Of a stretch of DNA of 64,000 nt, positions 11,623 through 23,177 are shown piece by piece. This DNA is from Tubulanus polymorphus. Taxonomy: Eukaryota > Nemertea > Palaeonemertea > Tubulaniformes > Tubulanidae. The DNA lies in assembly GCF_964204645.1 (NCBI RefSeq), contig NC_134033.1, positions 8,838,231-8,902,230 on the forward strand, in the 5' to 3' direction. The position numbers were made by a program, and so were the translations under genes. Position 1 is the first letter of the stretch. Every line of letters starts with the position of its first letter. The notes below the pieces were generated by a model. The model worked only from the letters and a program-made list of their open reading frames with translations, did not search any database and was not told the origin of the DNA.

Positions 11623-11902
11623 TTTAGTTTGTGAATATATCTACGATTTTTCAAGCTATTTTTCAATTTTTATACTTTTTATTGCATATTTCACAACATT
11701 TAATATTATCAATTCTGTCTGAAATATAATTGGTATTATCTTTTAATTCAGCCTATCTAATTTTGCAATTATCATAAAATTCTAATAATTTTCGTAATGA
11801 GTAAATTGAAACTGAAAACATTCCCGAAATCATAATAATTAAATTGATAATCTCTTGATTGCTATAAATAACATGTTATAAATTTAATATATTTTCACTC
11901 AT
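11623..11902 (-). pseudogene. Copy A gene 3: TM protein with C-terminal C2H2 finger, decayed
   Basis: The frame starts ATG at 11902 (MSENILNL) and matches gene 3 of copies B and C: a hydrophobic segment IMISGMFSVSIYSL, then KLLEFYDNCKIR, then DNIKCCEICNKKY. In-frame stops occur after MSENILNL, after KIR and within the finger. The finger has lost its frame toward its His pair. The sequence merges with the BEL/Pao fragment at its 3' end. Confidence 0.6.
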
Positions 11903-11940
11903 TTAATTAGGAAAAAATATATATTTAATTAATTCATCAG

Positions 11941-12567
11941 TTAATCTGATTCATTAACTTTTTTATTATTATTATTTCTATTATTATTTCCATTCAACTT
12001 CTTTAATATTTTAGTTAACTTCATATTTTCATTAAACAATTCTTTAGGGGTCGTCCATTTATTACGTATGCATTTTTTTCGGTAAAATCAGACCCCCTCC
12101 CCTTGTACACACTTGTACGCAAATCATTTACCCCCTCCCCTTTGCGCACGTGCTGACCTTCGAAGTTACCCCCCCCCCCCCATAGTGTGTCTAACAGAAA
12201 AAGAAAGACTCGAGAAAAGACTATTGTTTTTATTGATTAGACCAGGGAAGTGTGATTAGACCTACTTTCATTACGTTTGTACTAAGAGTCGCGAGTTCTT
12301 GAACTGGGATGAGTCCACTGTGTACAATAGACAATGTATGAGGTATACAGGGAATGCTCACGATTTGTTTATGGTGCGTACCGAACTCATCAGAATTATA
12401 CCCCCTCTGTACGCACATGCAAGCAATTTAATAAGACCCCCCCCCCTACGATGCATACGTAATAAATGGACGACCCCTTACTAAAATTCTCATAGTGATA
12501 ATATAATGCCGCTAATATTAAACCTCCTGCTACTAAATAATGTTTCAAGTCACTACTTTCGGTAGAT
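11941..12567 (-). pseudogene. Copy A gene 2: TM/coiled-coil protein, split by a MITE
   Basis: The two halves, 12481-12567 and 11941-12046, join in frame once the MITE and one TTA copy are discounted. They give a DLKHYLVAGGLILAALYY membrane segment followed by a basic, Asn-rich tail containing KILKKLNGNN and a TAA stop at 11941-11943. The expected start Met is lost by a small change next to AATGAT. It is homologous to 61203-61421. Confidence 0.65.
12047..12477. mobile_element. 431-bp MITE with perfect 26-bp TIRs, TTA target duplication
   Basis: 12047-12072 and 12452-12477 are perfect inverted repeats starting GGGGTCGTCCATTTATTACG. TTA at 12044-12046 is repeated at 12478-12480. The interior has C-rich tracts and no coding capacity. 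The TTA duplication suits PIF/Harbinger-type mobilisation, which is an inference. It interrupts copy A gene 2. Confidence 0.88.
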
Positions 12568-12756
12568 ATGAAATCATTTATTTTTTTAAAGAGAAAAATT
12601 AAAAGATTTGAAAATATTTGAAATATATAATTAGATATTCACTAGATTTGATATTAAATATTTCATTGATTAATTTAAAAACATTGAACTATCAAATATT
12701 TGAGATGGAATATATTTAACGGTATTTCAAGAATATTCATTATTTTTTCATCTAAA

Positions 12757-12981
12757 TTACCTTAATAATTTAAAACTATTAAATATTTTAGGCTTTTTAA
12801 CACCATTATCTAAAGTATCTTTTAGTTCAGTAATAAAATATGCATCATTTGATAATATTTGATTAATCATTTTAATGATGTCTTCCACTAAGTTTGTTGC
12901 TGAGATAAAATTTTTAACATTAAATAGTGAAAATAATTTATTAATTTCCTTGATTTCAATTATATATTCGGGTTCTTTCAT
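12757..12981 (-). CDS. Copy A gene 1: unknown family with a TEL motif
   Basis: A 74-residue frame starts with ATG (MKEPEYIIEIKEINKLFSLF). It continues NVKNFISATNLVEDIIKMIN, then DAYFITELKDTLDNGVKKPK. Copy B has the same protein (TYNLFSQFNIRNYISATNLV, then TYLITELVDTFDNGIKNPK), and copy C a more distant relative. The function is unknown and there is no recognised domain. The C-terminal part seen in copy B (QCNLDEEF region) is lost here after KLLR. Confidence 0.45.
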   Translation of the reverse strand: MKEPEYIIEIKEINKLFSLFNVKNFISATNLVEDIIKMINQILSNDAYFITELKDTLDNGVKKPKIFNSFKLLR

Positions 12982-13084
12982 TTTTAAAACAAAACTTTTA
13001 TTAAGATGAATTTTCTAGATTATTTATATTTAAAAATCTAACATGTATAAATATATAATTGATGTTATAGATATGAATTATTTT

Positions 13085-13288
13085 ACTAACACTTTACTCA
13101 CACTTTTATAATTGAATATATATAATTATTTCTCTATTTATAATATCATAATCTAAATTATTTTCATAACACTTTACTCACACTTTTATAATTAATATAT
13201 ATATATATTTAATTATTTCTCTATATTTGATAATATTTGATGTTATAAATCTAAATCAAACACTTTTGCTAACACTTTACTCACACTT
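13085..13288 (-). repeat. Iteron-like direct repeats upstream of copy A gene 1
   Basis: The motif AACACTTTACTCACACTTTT occurs near 13087, 13168 and 13269, about 80-100 bases apart. Each copy has related flanking AT-rich sequence. Relatives (CACTTTACTCACAC) precede gene 1 in copy B near 58030. They could be promoter, replication or simply tandem repeats. Confidence 0.65.
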
Positions 13289-13291
13289 TTT

Positions 13292-14930
13292 AGCGAACCT
13301 ATGGTTCGCTACTTATGCCAACGGTCTAGTTGGCCTTGTGCCAATATTGCTAGAAAGTGATGTTAACAAGCCACATTTTGAAACGGTGATAGACCCGGTC
13401 GTATTTCTTGTTGCAGATGATTCAAATAGCCTAACACTCGCTATTGTGCGAATTTCGTTGCGATGTGATTGATCTAAGCTGTAAAATTTTAGATAATTAG
13501 AAAATTTCCTTTGCTTTAATATAGTTTGACATGACCTGGAATGACCTAAGTCATGAATAATAATTAACATATGCACATGCGCTTAACACTGCGTAGAATG
13601 ACAGGTGGATCCTCGCTAGAATAGATCCATTTTGTAAAATATCGAGCTGTGTATTGACGATTACTGTTAAGAAAACAAATGGCGGAAAAGCACGTTACAT
13701 TTTTATACTTTGGTCACTGATCGACTCTTGAAATAAGAGTACCGTCGACGTCAAGATACTCGAAGAAACCGTAGCGTATTAACTTCCACCAGTCGTCGGG
13801 TATGGTACATGTACGAGGGAGGGAGGTAAGTCTTCAGTTTCTCCTGATGAATTAACGAATCACAATGTATATCCAATAAAAAGACCTTCATTTTTTCATG
13901 ACTGGACCTCGTTTGTAAAAAAAATGCCTGCTGAATCGGAATACAAACTTCTTTCAGCTATATCGTTTGCGACTATAGGTTATTAGGAGAAAAAAAAATG
14001 ATCTTCCACCCCTCCACTTTTTACTCAATGGATTTGCTGGCCTTGCGATTGCGCAATACCGATTAATGATGGCAGCACCAGCTTGCCAATTGAGAGCTCT
14101 CCACATTTTCGGCTGTCCCTGAAGCTATTTTAATAGCGAATGTGCGATTACTGAATTATTTCCGAAAAAAGTTATAGCAACATAATTAAAGACCTGATTT
14201 AGCGATATGAACGGAGGGTTTGAATTGCTTTGTCTTCTTATCTGTCGCTACAATGCGTGTTTGTGCATGAAAACAGTTTCTTCAATGATTTTGATAGAAC
14301 ATTGCACAGGCGTTTAAAACATTTCTTGAGGGTGGTCAGGCTGAAATTTCGAGATGATACGAACGAACTTAATATTAAGCGTAATTTAGCAATTCGCGAT
14401 ATTTGTTCATTAATTAGTTTGCTAGGGCAATGGAATACAGAAGCATCAGTAAAACATATATTTTCTCTTTTTTACCTTCAGGGCCTCTTGTTTAGGTAAT
14501 GATCTGGCGAGTAGCAGTCAGTAAACTTATAAACAAAAATTACGACGTTCACGGGAAACCATAACCTAGGTACATGTACGACGGAACATCTGAACTATTC
14601 AAGATTCAAGTTATTGTAAAAAAATTAGCTTGTTATTTTGCAAAGAAATAAAACATTTTATTTTATATGAAGTGTTACCTCTCCATCTCACAGTTCTTTG
14701 TCAACTAAGCTTTGATTATTACCCCCCCCCCCCTTCACCCCAATTTCAAATGCAAAGTTCAATGTTACCCAGGATTGACTGGTAAGATTAACAATGCCAG
14801 ACTTAATCTCTCGATGAGATCTTCCTGACCAATTACTTATTGGGACCAGGTCAGCAGCCACTTCTTTGAAAGCATATTTCGCTTTCTTCCTTTTACTTCT
14901 CAAATTATCATGTCGGTGAGCTTCTGGGCC
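13292..14930. other. No gene recognised; repeat edge at left
   Basis: 13292-13340 resembles the start of the dispersed 1-kb repeat (AGCGAACC...CCAACGGTCT). The rest contains a 89-residue + frame (14230-14499) and minus frames without recognisable motifs, plus a poly-C tract near 14720. Confidence 0.4.
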
Positions 14931-14986
14931 ATTGGTCCTTCATATCATTTAAAATTGATTTTATTTCATTCGAAATCTATATATAT

Positions 14987-15318
14987 ATCATGGTATCCTT
15001 TTCATTCTTACCATTATATATGAAATATAAATCACCAGAATATAATTCTTCAATATCTTCACTAGATAATCTATGAAATCTTTCTGGTAAATACGTTCTG
15101 AATTTATTTACATATTTCCTTTTAATCCTTCATATTCTAAATGAATTACTAATTTATCTCCATATCTATTAGTAATTGTTTCAATATTTGTAATTAAATA
15201 TTTCTTATGAATTGTTAATTCCGTTAACTTCTTGAATTAATAATCTATAGATTGTAGTATCTTTAATTCTAGCTAGGAATGATTTGTAATTCTTGTATGG
15301 TGCTTGTTTGCTCTCCAT
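14987..15318 (-). pseudogene. Copy D gene: unknown ~110-aa protein, frameshifted
   Basis: From an ATG at 15318 the frame reads MESKQAPYKNYKSFLARIKD, then YRLLIQEV. A frameshift near 15210 leads to ETITNRYGDKLVIHLEYEG, and another near 15120 leads to LPERFHRLSSEDIEELYSGD, ending at 14987-14989. The pattern of a short basic start, alternating strands and a terminal PERF-x-LS-x-ED segment would fit a small OB-fold, single-strand-binding protein. That is only a guess from its look. It has no counterpart in copies A-C within this window. Confidence 0.4.
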
Positions 15319-15464
15319 TTATTTTATAGATTTTTTATCAAAATTGATTTTAGAAATATCAAATTTCATAAATATGAATTTCATAAATATGATATTCATA
15401 TATATGAAATTCATATATATATGTATAAGATTATTAGAGTAAATGTGTATATGTTGTTTGATAT

Positions 15465-15556
15465 CAAAGGTTGAAGGGTTGAGCGAATAAAATGAAAATA
15501 AATTCGAACGTGCGAGAATTTACTTTTATTTCATGAACTCGACCCTTCGACTCTTG
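15465..15556. repeat. Hairpin of copy D
   Basis: The arms are 15465-15505 and 15516-15556 around a 10-base loop GAACGTGCGA. Most positions pair, with some mismatches in the A/T-rich middle. The centre TAAATTC-loop-GAATTTA is shared with copy C and hairpin E. Confidence 0.75.
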
Positions 15557-15599
15557 TAAATCTTACTTACATATACGCACCCCTTTTGACCTTTTAAAA

Positions 15600-16060
15600 A
15601 GACCTTTCGTGTTGAGATGACACAGATTCAGTTCAGTTTGATTTAATCCTGGATTTATGCGAGTCAGGGCGTCATCCTATTCCAAATTCTGAGAAGGATC
15701 CATCGTTATGCGAGTCTGACGCAATCCGCTTGGTTGGATCATTGCGATACTGCCCGCGCTTGACAGGGGTCGTCACGTCCTGTTTTGCTTTTGATGCGGT
15801 CATATCCGTGCTCTTGCTTCGCTGATATATTGTTTACGAATAGGTGCCCCTGCACAAAGTGAAATTTAACTTCTTTTTCGATAAGCTCCTTAACATTGTC
15901 GTCGTAACTTCGCCTTTGATCCCTGATCTGCTTGGGAATTTGCTGCGCTATTCGGATACCGTGCTAATTCATCACGTCTAGCTCTTACTTCTTCGCGATC
16001 CAGATATAATTGGAACTTTACGACCTTATTGTGCCATTTTTCGGTTTTCTAAGACGATGC
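15600..16060 (-). pseudogene. Possible L1-type ORF1 C-terminal remnant
   Basis: The minus frames here read RIAQQIPKQIRDQRR, then VKELIEKEVKFHFVQGHLFV. This resembles the C-terminal domain of LINE ORF1 proteins, in which a QFP-x2-I-x3-R segment precedes an H/L-VR-x-L-x-I/V strand. Stops and frame changes interrupt it. It lies downstream of the frame 16074-16295 on the same strand. The match is by eye and weak. Confidence 0.35.
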
Positions 16061-16073
16061 ACTCTCGCAAATT

Positions 16074-16295
16074 TTATTCTTTTCTGTGCATCAGGTATTT
16101 AAGCTTCATTTTTAGAATATCAAACATCTTGGCGCTCATGTCCTCGCTAGCTTCCAAAAAAAGTAAATTGTCTCTCATCAACCTCATCTGAAGGTCATAT
16201 GGATTTCGTCGGTGTCTTTTTCTGGTCAGCTCTTTTCCCGAGGATATATCAGGAACTTCTGTTTCCGAGCCGTTACGATTTCTTTTACCATCCAT
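16074..16295 (-). CDS. Hypothetical basic protein, possible ORF1 N-terminus
   Basis: A 73-residue ATG-started frame begins MDGKRNRNGSETEVPDISSG. It is rich in Lys/Arg and predicted helical toward the end. With the ORF1-like remnant just downstream it could be the first part of the same broken LINE ORF1. There is no recognised domain. Confidence 0.3.
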   Translation of the reverse strand: MDGKRNRNGSETEVPDISSGKELTRKRHRRNPYDLQMRLMRDNLLFLEASEDMSAKMFDILKMKLKYLMHRKE

Positions 16296-16604
16296 TATGT
16301 AGCTGCTCTTGGTGAGTAGGTTTTCTTAAGTATAGCTTAGTATCAGCATATCTTCTAAAAAATGTACTTAGTACGGACAACAAATTTTACGTGTCATGAC
16401 ATTCCGCCGTCTTGAATATATGCATATATAGTTAAAGGAAACTACTTCACCCAAAATTCCGTCCATAAGTGGACCAAACTATTAGGCAAACTTTCACCTG
16501 TATAAACACCACTTTAGCTTTGTTTCTTTCCACCATTCAATCGGTTTGCCTGGTCCAAGAAGGTGGAGCCAAAACCAAGAAGGTCCAGCAGCGACCGTTT
16601 CGGA

Positions 16605-16924
16605 TCATTCTGGTTTTGGACTCACAATAATAAAGAACAACCATTATATATCATCGTGTTTTTTGGTCTTCTTGGACATTACAGATAAGCAAACCGTATA
16701 ATTTGAGTTAAATAATATTTGCATGAAACTAGTAATACAGTGCATATCTTTTAGGCAGATAAGTATTTGTATTGAAACCTAGATCATATATATGTAGGGT
16801 TTATCTTATTAAGAATATTTGTAATCAACGTAATAAGACTATAATATTCATTCTGGTTTTGGACTCACAATAATAAAGAACAACTATTATATATCATCGT
16901 GTTTTTGGTCTTCTTGGATATTAC
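16605..16924 (+). repeat. Direct duplication of a 77-bp block
   Basis: 16605-16683 recurs at 16848-16924 almost identically (TTTTGGACTCACAATAATAA start). The two copies are separated by about 165 unrelated bases. Confidence 0.8.
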
Positions 16925-19604
16925 AGGACGTTGCAGGGCAATATAGGACAAAACCAGGGTCCCAGGCTACCTTCTGACTAGATTCCCCGTCTTAGTCAAA
17001 CAACGCAAGAATATAACGCAACAAATAAAAGAAACGCTTTAACACGATGCAATATTTGAAACAATTATGATTACATCCTGCTAGAAACATATATCAGTAT
17101 TGAAAAAATATTTACACCCAGTGCAATTTATCAAAATCAAACATGTTTTGTATAGATTTAGATAAAACGAATAGAGTTTAACTTGGACCTGAAGCTGAAA
17201 ACATTGCAAGATCTATTTTTTTATATGAAAAACAATACTTTAATTTGTCTGTTTTCAGCAAGAGTGAAAATGAAGTTCCATTTTTGAGCTCCAGGTTACA
17301 GGAAATAGCACACATATGGCCAGGAAATTCTAAAGATTTTAATTATTTCTCAGGGACCAGTACCGCAGTTCGAGATTACGTTTAATAATGATGTCATTTT
17401 GGTTATTGAAACTGAATTTTCACGACGTCATAAAAAATATTGACGTCATTATTTTTATTTCGTTGTAGAAATTATATTCTTCAAAATATACGTACGACGC
17501 CATTCGTTCACTTTTTTCATTCACCGACCCAAATGGAAAAAATAGAAGATAGAATATGACCTTTGTAGCGCTAAAAAGAATCGTTACAAAAGAAAGTAGC
17601 TCACTTTCAATTACACGATCATTCGAAACTTTCCCACAATCAATCAAGTTGTCCGTGATTTCGATGACGTCACAGTACACTATATGACAATTAGGGCTAT
17701 TTAGTCAGCGATTCAAAAATGTTACCACTTCCAATACCACATTTTTCTTGTAGCCTGATTTTTTCTACAATAACCACCGAGTTATCAGTGCTCAATACGA
17801 CTTTTTCTTTAGGCCCCTATAAACGATTTTTCAAGTTGGAAACATTGAACTGAATGATTGGATATTTTAGGACGGTGCCTACCAGAATGTGGCATAATTC
17901 TTCTAAGATAGGCCTACGTACCCGTGCCAGTCGTTTAAACATTGATAAAATGAAGATGTTCGTGAGGTCTAATACAATCTGCTGGATTAACATACAGAAT
18001 TTTTTGTGAATCAGATAAAGAAATTAGGTAAATTTTGCATGATGTCAACCGGGAATAATCATATTTTATTGGCTTCCTTTGCCACAATAAAGTACCCGAG
18101 TCCTCATTGTTCTATAGCTATATCGCGTTATTTCATTTCGGAAATTTGAAGTGGGTAAATCTAAGTATATATAGAGCCTATAGTTTAATAACGCGTGACT
18201 ACATTCTTAGAGGATTAACAGAACTTAACTGGGATCTCCGTCTGTATATGTGTGTGACGGGGTATATATCGGGTTCTATAACTAATTCATTCAATTTCAT
18301 TGAAGTTGGTCTCGAAGGAGCGTTGCTTCGTATTTCCCACGTATTCCACAGGCTTCCCACGAATCTAACGGCTTTTAACATTATTGTGAATCAGTGAAAA
18401 GTGAATCTTGTCGGTGAATAATCCAACTAGACTATGCGTCCTCTATATAATTGTAGATCATATTTACTCTAGGATTAGCAACAGTGTGGATTAACGTGCC
18501 ATATTGAGTGGTCGCATATTGAAAAATCGGTTTTAAGTCAGAGAATGATCAGATTCGGCATAAAAGTTAATGGTTGATGAAGTTCTGAAGACTCATCTGT
18601 GACATTTAATGAATCGGATGCCATAGGACATTAACCTGATTGTATATTAAAATACAAATAATGATCGCCAGGTACATGTCACAAAGCTACTGAGAGACGC
18701 TTCAAGAATATAACAAGAGGTAAGTAACTACATGATCACTTCAAGCCAGTAGGCCACTGTCTCTAAATTGATTCAAAGTTTCCTCAGTTGTTCTGCAAAC
18801 CGCGCAACTGAAAATTAAAATCCGCCCGCCGCACATCACACGAATCCTGTTCATAATACCTCCACCCAAATGTCCCAAATGTCCCGCACCAAGAAAACCC
18901 TAATATGTGTCCAAAATATTTCCAAGCCCTAAAACAAGTGGGTTAATGCCTCTAGGATAAAAATCAGGAATGTATGAGCAAAAGATATAATTTTTCTATT
19001 CTAGAAAGAATATTATGTCTCCCGAAGTTAAAATTTGCAGGCCAGACTCATTGTTGAGACAAACCAAAGTTCTATAGTGAATTAATTAAAAGCAGTTAAT
19101 TGAGCAAAACGAAGTAAACTGTTCATTTCAGTGTATATTGTGAGAAGACCATCGTTGCAGTTAAATGGAAATGAACTGAATTCGATGTGAAAACCGCAAT
19201 TTAGTACATTGTTTTCTTAGATTAGGACTCATAAATATCCTATAATAAACAGATAATGAGCAAATGATGAACGCATATGGACGCACCTAAACTTACAAAT
19301 ACATATACAAAATGACTTTGGAAGCGGCTTTGAAAAATTGTTTAAGCTGTTTAAGCTTTTCCCATAGTTTTCATTATGCCCCGGCTCAACTTCTGAATAC
19401 GCGCCGTCACGGCCGTAAGTGATGTTTTAATCTGACTTATAAAATAGGGATTGATCCTGTTATTTATTTGATTGGTAGATTTCGTTTGATTTTAGGCAAG
19501 TCGTAAGCTGAGCCTATTACTATACAAATTGAGCGAATTCAAATGACACGGTTTCCAGAGTAAAGGCTCTTTGACTGCGCAACTAAGCACATATTCATAC
19601 AAAT
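16925..19604. other. No gene recognised
   Basis: There are several short frames (for example 17420-17680 minus and 18107-18397 plus) without motifs or splice signals that I can connect. No clear repeats with other parts of the window. Confidence 0.4.
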
Positions 19605-20150
19605 AATTCATTTTAGCATTATCCATTCTCCAAACCCTATGAAGCTGAATTTTGAAAAAGGGCTTCGTTAAAATTCATACGAGCTTTTTCGCGAAAATCT
19701 GAAAGCAAAGATATCTCTTTTAAAAAGCCAATCAGAAAGCAAAGACTCCTCTATGATTGGCTTAGCCGCAGAGAACAGCAGTGTTCACGTGAACCCGTGG
19801 TATCGTCTACTGTTTTACTTCCGGGTTTTATTCTAGGATCTAAAATTGTATTTCAAGATCGATTTCTGTGAAATCTTTACATTTGATTTGATTCGTTTAT
19901 TTGGTTTTTGGGAGGAATATTTTTATTTGCATTATGGAAAATATCATTGATAATTTTGCTAAGTCCGAGATTTATTTTTCTGAGAAAAATAGCTATTTCT
20001 CAAATCGGATGGATGACCTGATATGCCATTTTGGCATGTGTTCAAACTGGGAATTGAATCAAATTTCATTCTGCAAAATAATATCAAATCCAATTCAATT
20101 TTACATTATTGAACAAATAAAACATCAAATCCATTTCAATTTTTTATTAT
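19605..20150 (+). repeat. Dispersed repeat, second copy of 3590-4330
   Basis: Contains the matching CCTCTATGATTGG and CAAATCCAATTCAATTTT blocks in the same order, with a shorter middle than the first copy. Confidence 0.65.
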
Positions 20151-20384
20151 TAAGCAAATTTCAGAAAATGTGTTTGTATTCCGCATTCAAACAGTAAGAC
20201 CAAGGGAAAAGATTTATCTGAGGTATTTTTTCTTGCCAGCTCCATTCGCTGTCTGTGCTGCTTATAAAAACACAATATTGTATAGCGTAAATTATAGAGT
20301 ATTATCTCAGCTGGGAGTGTATGTTGATAAATATAACCCACATAGTGCGTCATTTGCGATTTTATGAAACGCTGACAGGCTGGC

Positions 20385-20510
20385 CATCGCGCCCCTTGGG
20401 CTCTTGTTTGATTTGGTATCTTACAAACCCACCACACCTTGCTGCGAGCGAAACAGGGGGTTTGATTTTGAATTCGGTAATCGAAGTACAGATATAGTTG
20501 TGTGGTCGGC
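20385..20510 (-). repeat. Repeat shared in inverted orientation with 43305-43395
   Basis: The block with AAACAGGGGGTTTGATTTTG and ATCGAAGTACAGATATAGTT matches 43305-43395 on the opposite strand. Confidence 0.7.
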
Positions 20511-20574
20511 GGTCGAGTTAACAGAAATATTTGTTTAAATCGAAGTACGTGATCGGTTCTGGTTCATTAAAAAA

Positions 20575-20846
20575 CAGCCTAGAGGCAGCAATTGTCGACC
20601 GATTTTTTTCAAAATTGTGACACAAGTAGGGCATCACTTGAGGCAGAAACCCATCTAAAATTCGGTTGAAGCAATTCCAATCATGGCAGCCAGGGGGCGA
20701 CATGAAATGCAAACACGTGACAGTCTAGAGGCTGTAATTATAGGCCGATTTTTCATTCAAACTGGGTACACAAGTATGACATTACTTAGGGCAGAACCCT
20801 ATTTGAAATTGAGTCGACGCAATTCAAATAATGGCTTCCAGGGGAA
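20575..20846 (+). repeat. Diverged tandem duplication, about 150-bp unit
   Basis: 20575-20700 and 20725-20846 align with each other across CTAGAGGC, CCGATTTTT, CACAAGTA, GGCAGAA and CCAGGGGG. Divergence is high, so the duplication is old. Confidence 0.65.
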
Positions 20847-21966
20847 AACAGGCTGCTACTGTTGACCAATTCTTTAAACTTCAGTAAGAATATTATTGTT
20901 ATTGAAATGATTGCGATATTTCCAATGCATTCACCAAAAACCCTGTAACTTCTTATTTGGCGGGGTATTCGAGGCTTTGCCTCATTCTTGTTAGTTAGGT
21001 TAACTTGTGCACGCTTGGCCTAGTTCGGTTAAATGGTTAAATTCAGTACGGATGTCTCGGAAAAAAACTTTCCGTGGAATTTCTCCCCAACATCTTCAGT
21101 ATCACCGAGACTTAAAATAATTTCCTCCCGGGATTCGATTTTATATCTTCCGGTTGTATATTGAGCTACTGATGCGGCAAAAATGATTCTTAGGTCCGAT
21201 AGCAATGTGGTTAGATATTCTTCGTAGCCCCTTTCCCTTTTGACATGTTTATAATACGTATGTAGCTGTGTTAGAATTGTTTAGGGATTCAAAAGTTTTA
21301 GTGCCAAAAACTGATCTGTTAAGCGTTGCTGCACGGTGGAAGCAAAACTATTTGAGTCTGAGATTTTCTGAGTATACCAGACTCCGTCTAATCTATTGGG
21401 TTCCAGGCCATTTTTTGGTGAAGTCAAGCCATTTACTAGCTTTTCTGTCAATCAAAAGATGACAATGCAGAGTTTTATACATGGACGATGATAACTTGTT
21501 AGTATTTAACAGGTTTCTCCAAATATTTAGCATTGTAGAGCAGTCGAAAAAGGGAATTTTCTTAGTTCACTGTGAAAAAAAAAACTCTTGTGCGATCTAT
21601 TTCATTATATTTTAGCAGGTACCTAAAGAGTAAGTTGGACTCTCTCACAAAAACAGAATTTTAATCGTATGCTTTCATCGATAATTTGTATGCGGTTTAT
21701 CGTTTTAAAAAAAACTAGTGTTAAATCTCCATGAATTGTTCATTTTATTGTTGATTTAATTTCAAAGATTGCAACAAACTTACTCGTCACAATCTTCTGA
21801 TGAACTTTTCATTTGATTGTTGATGTTATACTATAAATAGCAACATGAAATACATTGATTTAGAAAATGTGTTATATCTTAACTGTGCATTCATCTTCTA
21901 ATTTCCAATAATCTAGAAATATGTTGCATTTAAATGTCATCTATACTATAAATGTCTATTGTTTAT
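20847..21966. other. No gene recognised
   Basis: Short frames only. The frame at 21268-21462 has no motif I know and no splice context. Confidence 0.4.
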
Positions 21967-22955
21967 TAGCCCACTTGGGACTTAACTCCCAGCTGGCTAT
22001 TGCGTTCACTTTTCGTCCGTCCGTGCGTTCGTCCGTCCGTCCGTAGACCGAATCCATTTATTTTGGGAAAATTTCTTCAATGTCATGTCTTGATATTTGG
22101 GTTACACATGTATCTACCCCTTGGCACATCTTTAGCTCAAAAACTGGCCCTTTCAGAATCAAGATGGCCGACTAGCGGCCATTGTTGTTCGCCAAAATCA
22201 GCAGTTTTTACACATTTTTGATGTTATTGAGGGAAATCTTGAAGACGCTTTAATCGATAAATAACCTTGATCTTTCGTATGTATTTGAAGCGCCCATCAG
22301 CATAGAAAAAATTAAGTCGATCGGACTTAATATGGCCGTCATATTATTTTTTGGGCCCAAAAATGTCAATTTTGGCCCGAATTCTGAGCCCTGTAGCTTC
22401 CTTTTTTCATTGCAATTTCTGATGCTTTTGAAAGTAATCTCTAATACCTGAGACATGTTTTTTTTATCAGCAGTTATCACGCAATTGGCGGCCATCTTGG
22501 TGTCATCAGTACTCATTCGTAGGTGGAAAAAAGTTTTTCCACATTATATTGATACCTAAGCATGTTTGTTACCATAATCGATTTGAAAGTTGTAGCTCAT
22601 AAGATGTTCTATGATGTGGTGGTTTCAAGGCAAATGGTTTTTGTAAGTGAAAGTGGCCACCAGGGGGCGTTGAATAATACAATAACTTAGTATTTCTATG
22701 TATACGTACCTGTGCATATGTTGTTACCACAATCAATTGCAAAGTTGTAGCTGCTGACGTGGTCTCTGGTTGTGGTGAGTTTCAAGGTCATTGGGTTTTG
22801 CATATGGTCACCGGGGGTCACGATCAATTGCAAAATCGTAGCTGCTGACATGTTCTATGATTTTGGTTAGTTTTAAGATCATTTGTTTGTGTAGATGGTC
22901 ACCTGCATTTGAAACCACTTCCCGAGTAGGCATGGTGTCCCAGGACCTCTAGTTT
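21967..22955 (+). repeat. 1-kb repeat family (TCCGTCCGT/CACCAGGGGGCG), full copy
   Basis: It starts TTAGCCCACTTGGGACTT, includes a run of CCGT units and AAGATGGCCGACTAGC, and ends near GTAGGCATGGTGTCCCAGG. The first bases (GCCCACTTGGGA) and the last section of the related copy (TCCCAAGTGGGC near 30432) are reverse complements, so short terminal inverted repeats are likely. Other copies: 24563-25312 plus 30153-30472 (split), and a deleted one at 8452-8635. Confidence 0.7.
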
Positions 22956-23000
22956 ATTTTCATATTCTAATTGCTTGACTACTGTATAAATAATAACAAG

Positions 23001-23170
23001 AATGATGCCCGTATAGGGTTTATGGATTTGTCCAAAGCCTTCGATATATCAAACCATGATATTCCATGGGAAAAATTACTAGAAGCTGGCATTACTCGTA
23101 AAGTGTGTAATATCATCAAGTCTATCTAGGCTAACAACGAGTCATATGTGAAAACTGATGGGTTTATAGC
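23001..23170 (+). pseudogene. LINE reverse transcriptase fragment
   Basis: The + frame reads RIGFMDLSKAFDISNHD, the RT block containing the first catalytic Asp, then WEKLLEAGI and VCNIIKSI before a stop at about 23129. It continues with NESYVKTDG in the same frame. Only this RT block is present. It is flanked by dispersed repeats. Confidence 0.65.
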
Positions 23171-23177
23171 TAGCTTT

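Larger units (their letters stand above)
11623..13291 (-). mobile_element. AT-rich element of the hairpin family, copy A
   Basis: Base composition turns abruptly AT-rich here. Minus-strand genes appear in the same order as in copies B and C: gene 1 (12757-12981), gene 2 (12567-11941, interrupted) and gene 3 (11902-11623). Three iteron-like repeats precede gene 1. The left edge is cut at the end of gene 3, where BEL/Pao sequence starts. The right edge at about 13291 meets a palindromic AGCGAACC-TAT-GGTTCGCT motif. No hairpin terminus is present in this copy. Confidence 0.6.
14940..15556 (-). mobile_element. AT-rich hairpin-family element, copy D (fragment)
   Basis: This AT-rich block has a minus-strand gene (14987-15318) reading away from a hairpin at 15465-15556. 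The hairpin has the same arm sequence and tip as those of copies C and E. Gene content differs from copies A-C, so D may preserve another part of the element. The lower edge is judged only by base composition. Confidence 0.5.
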
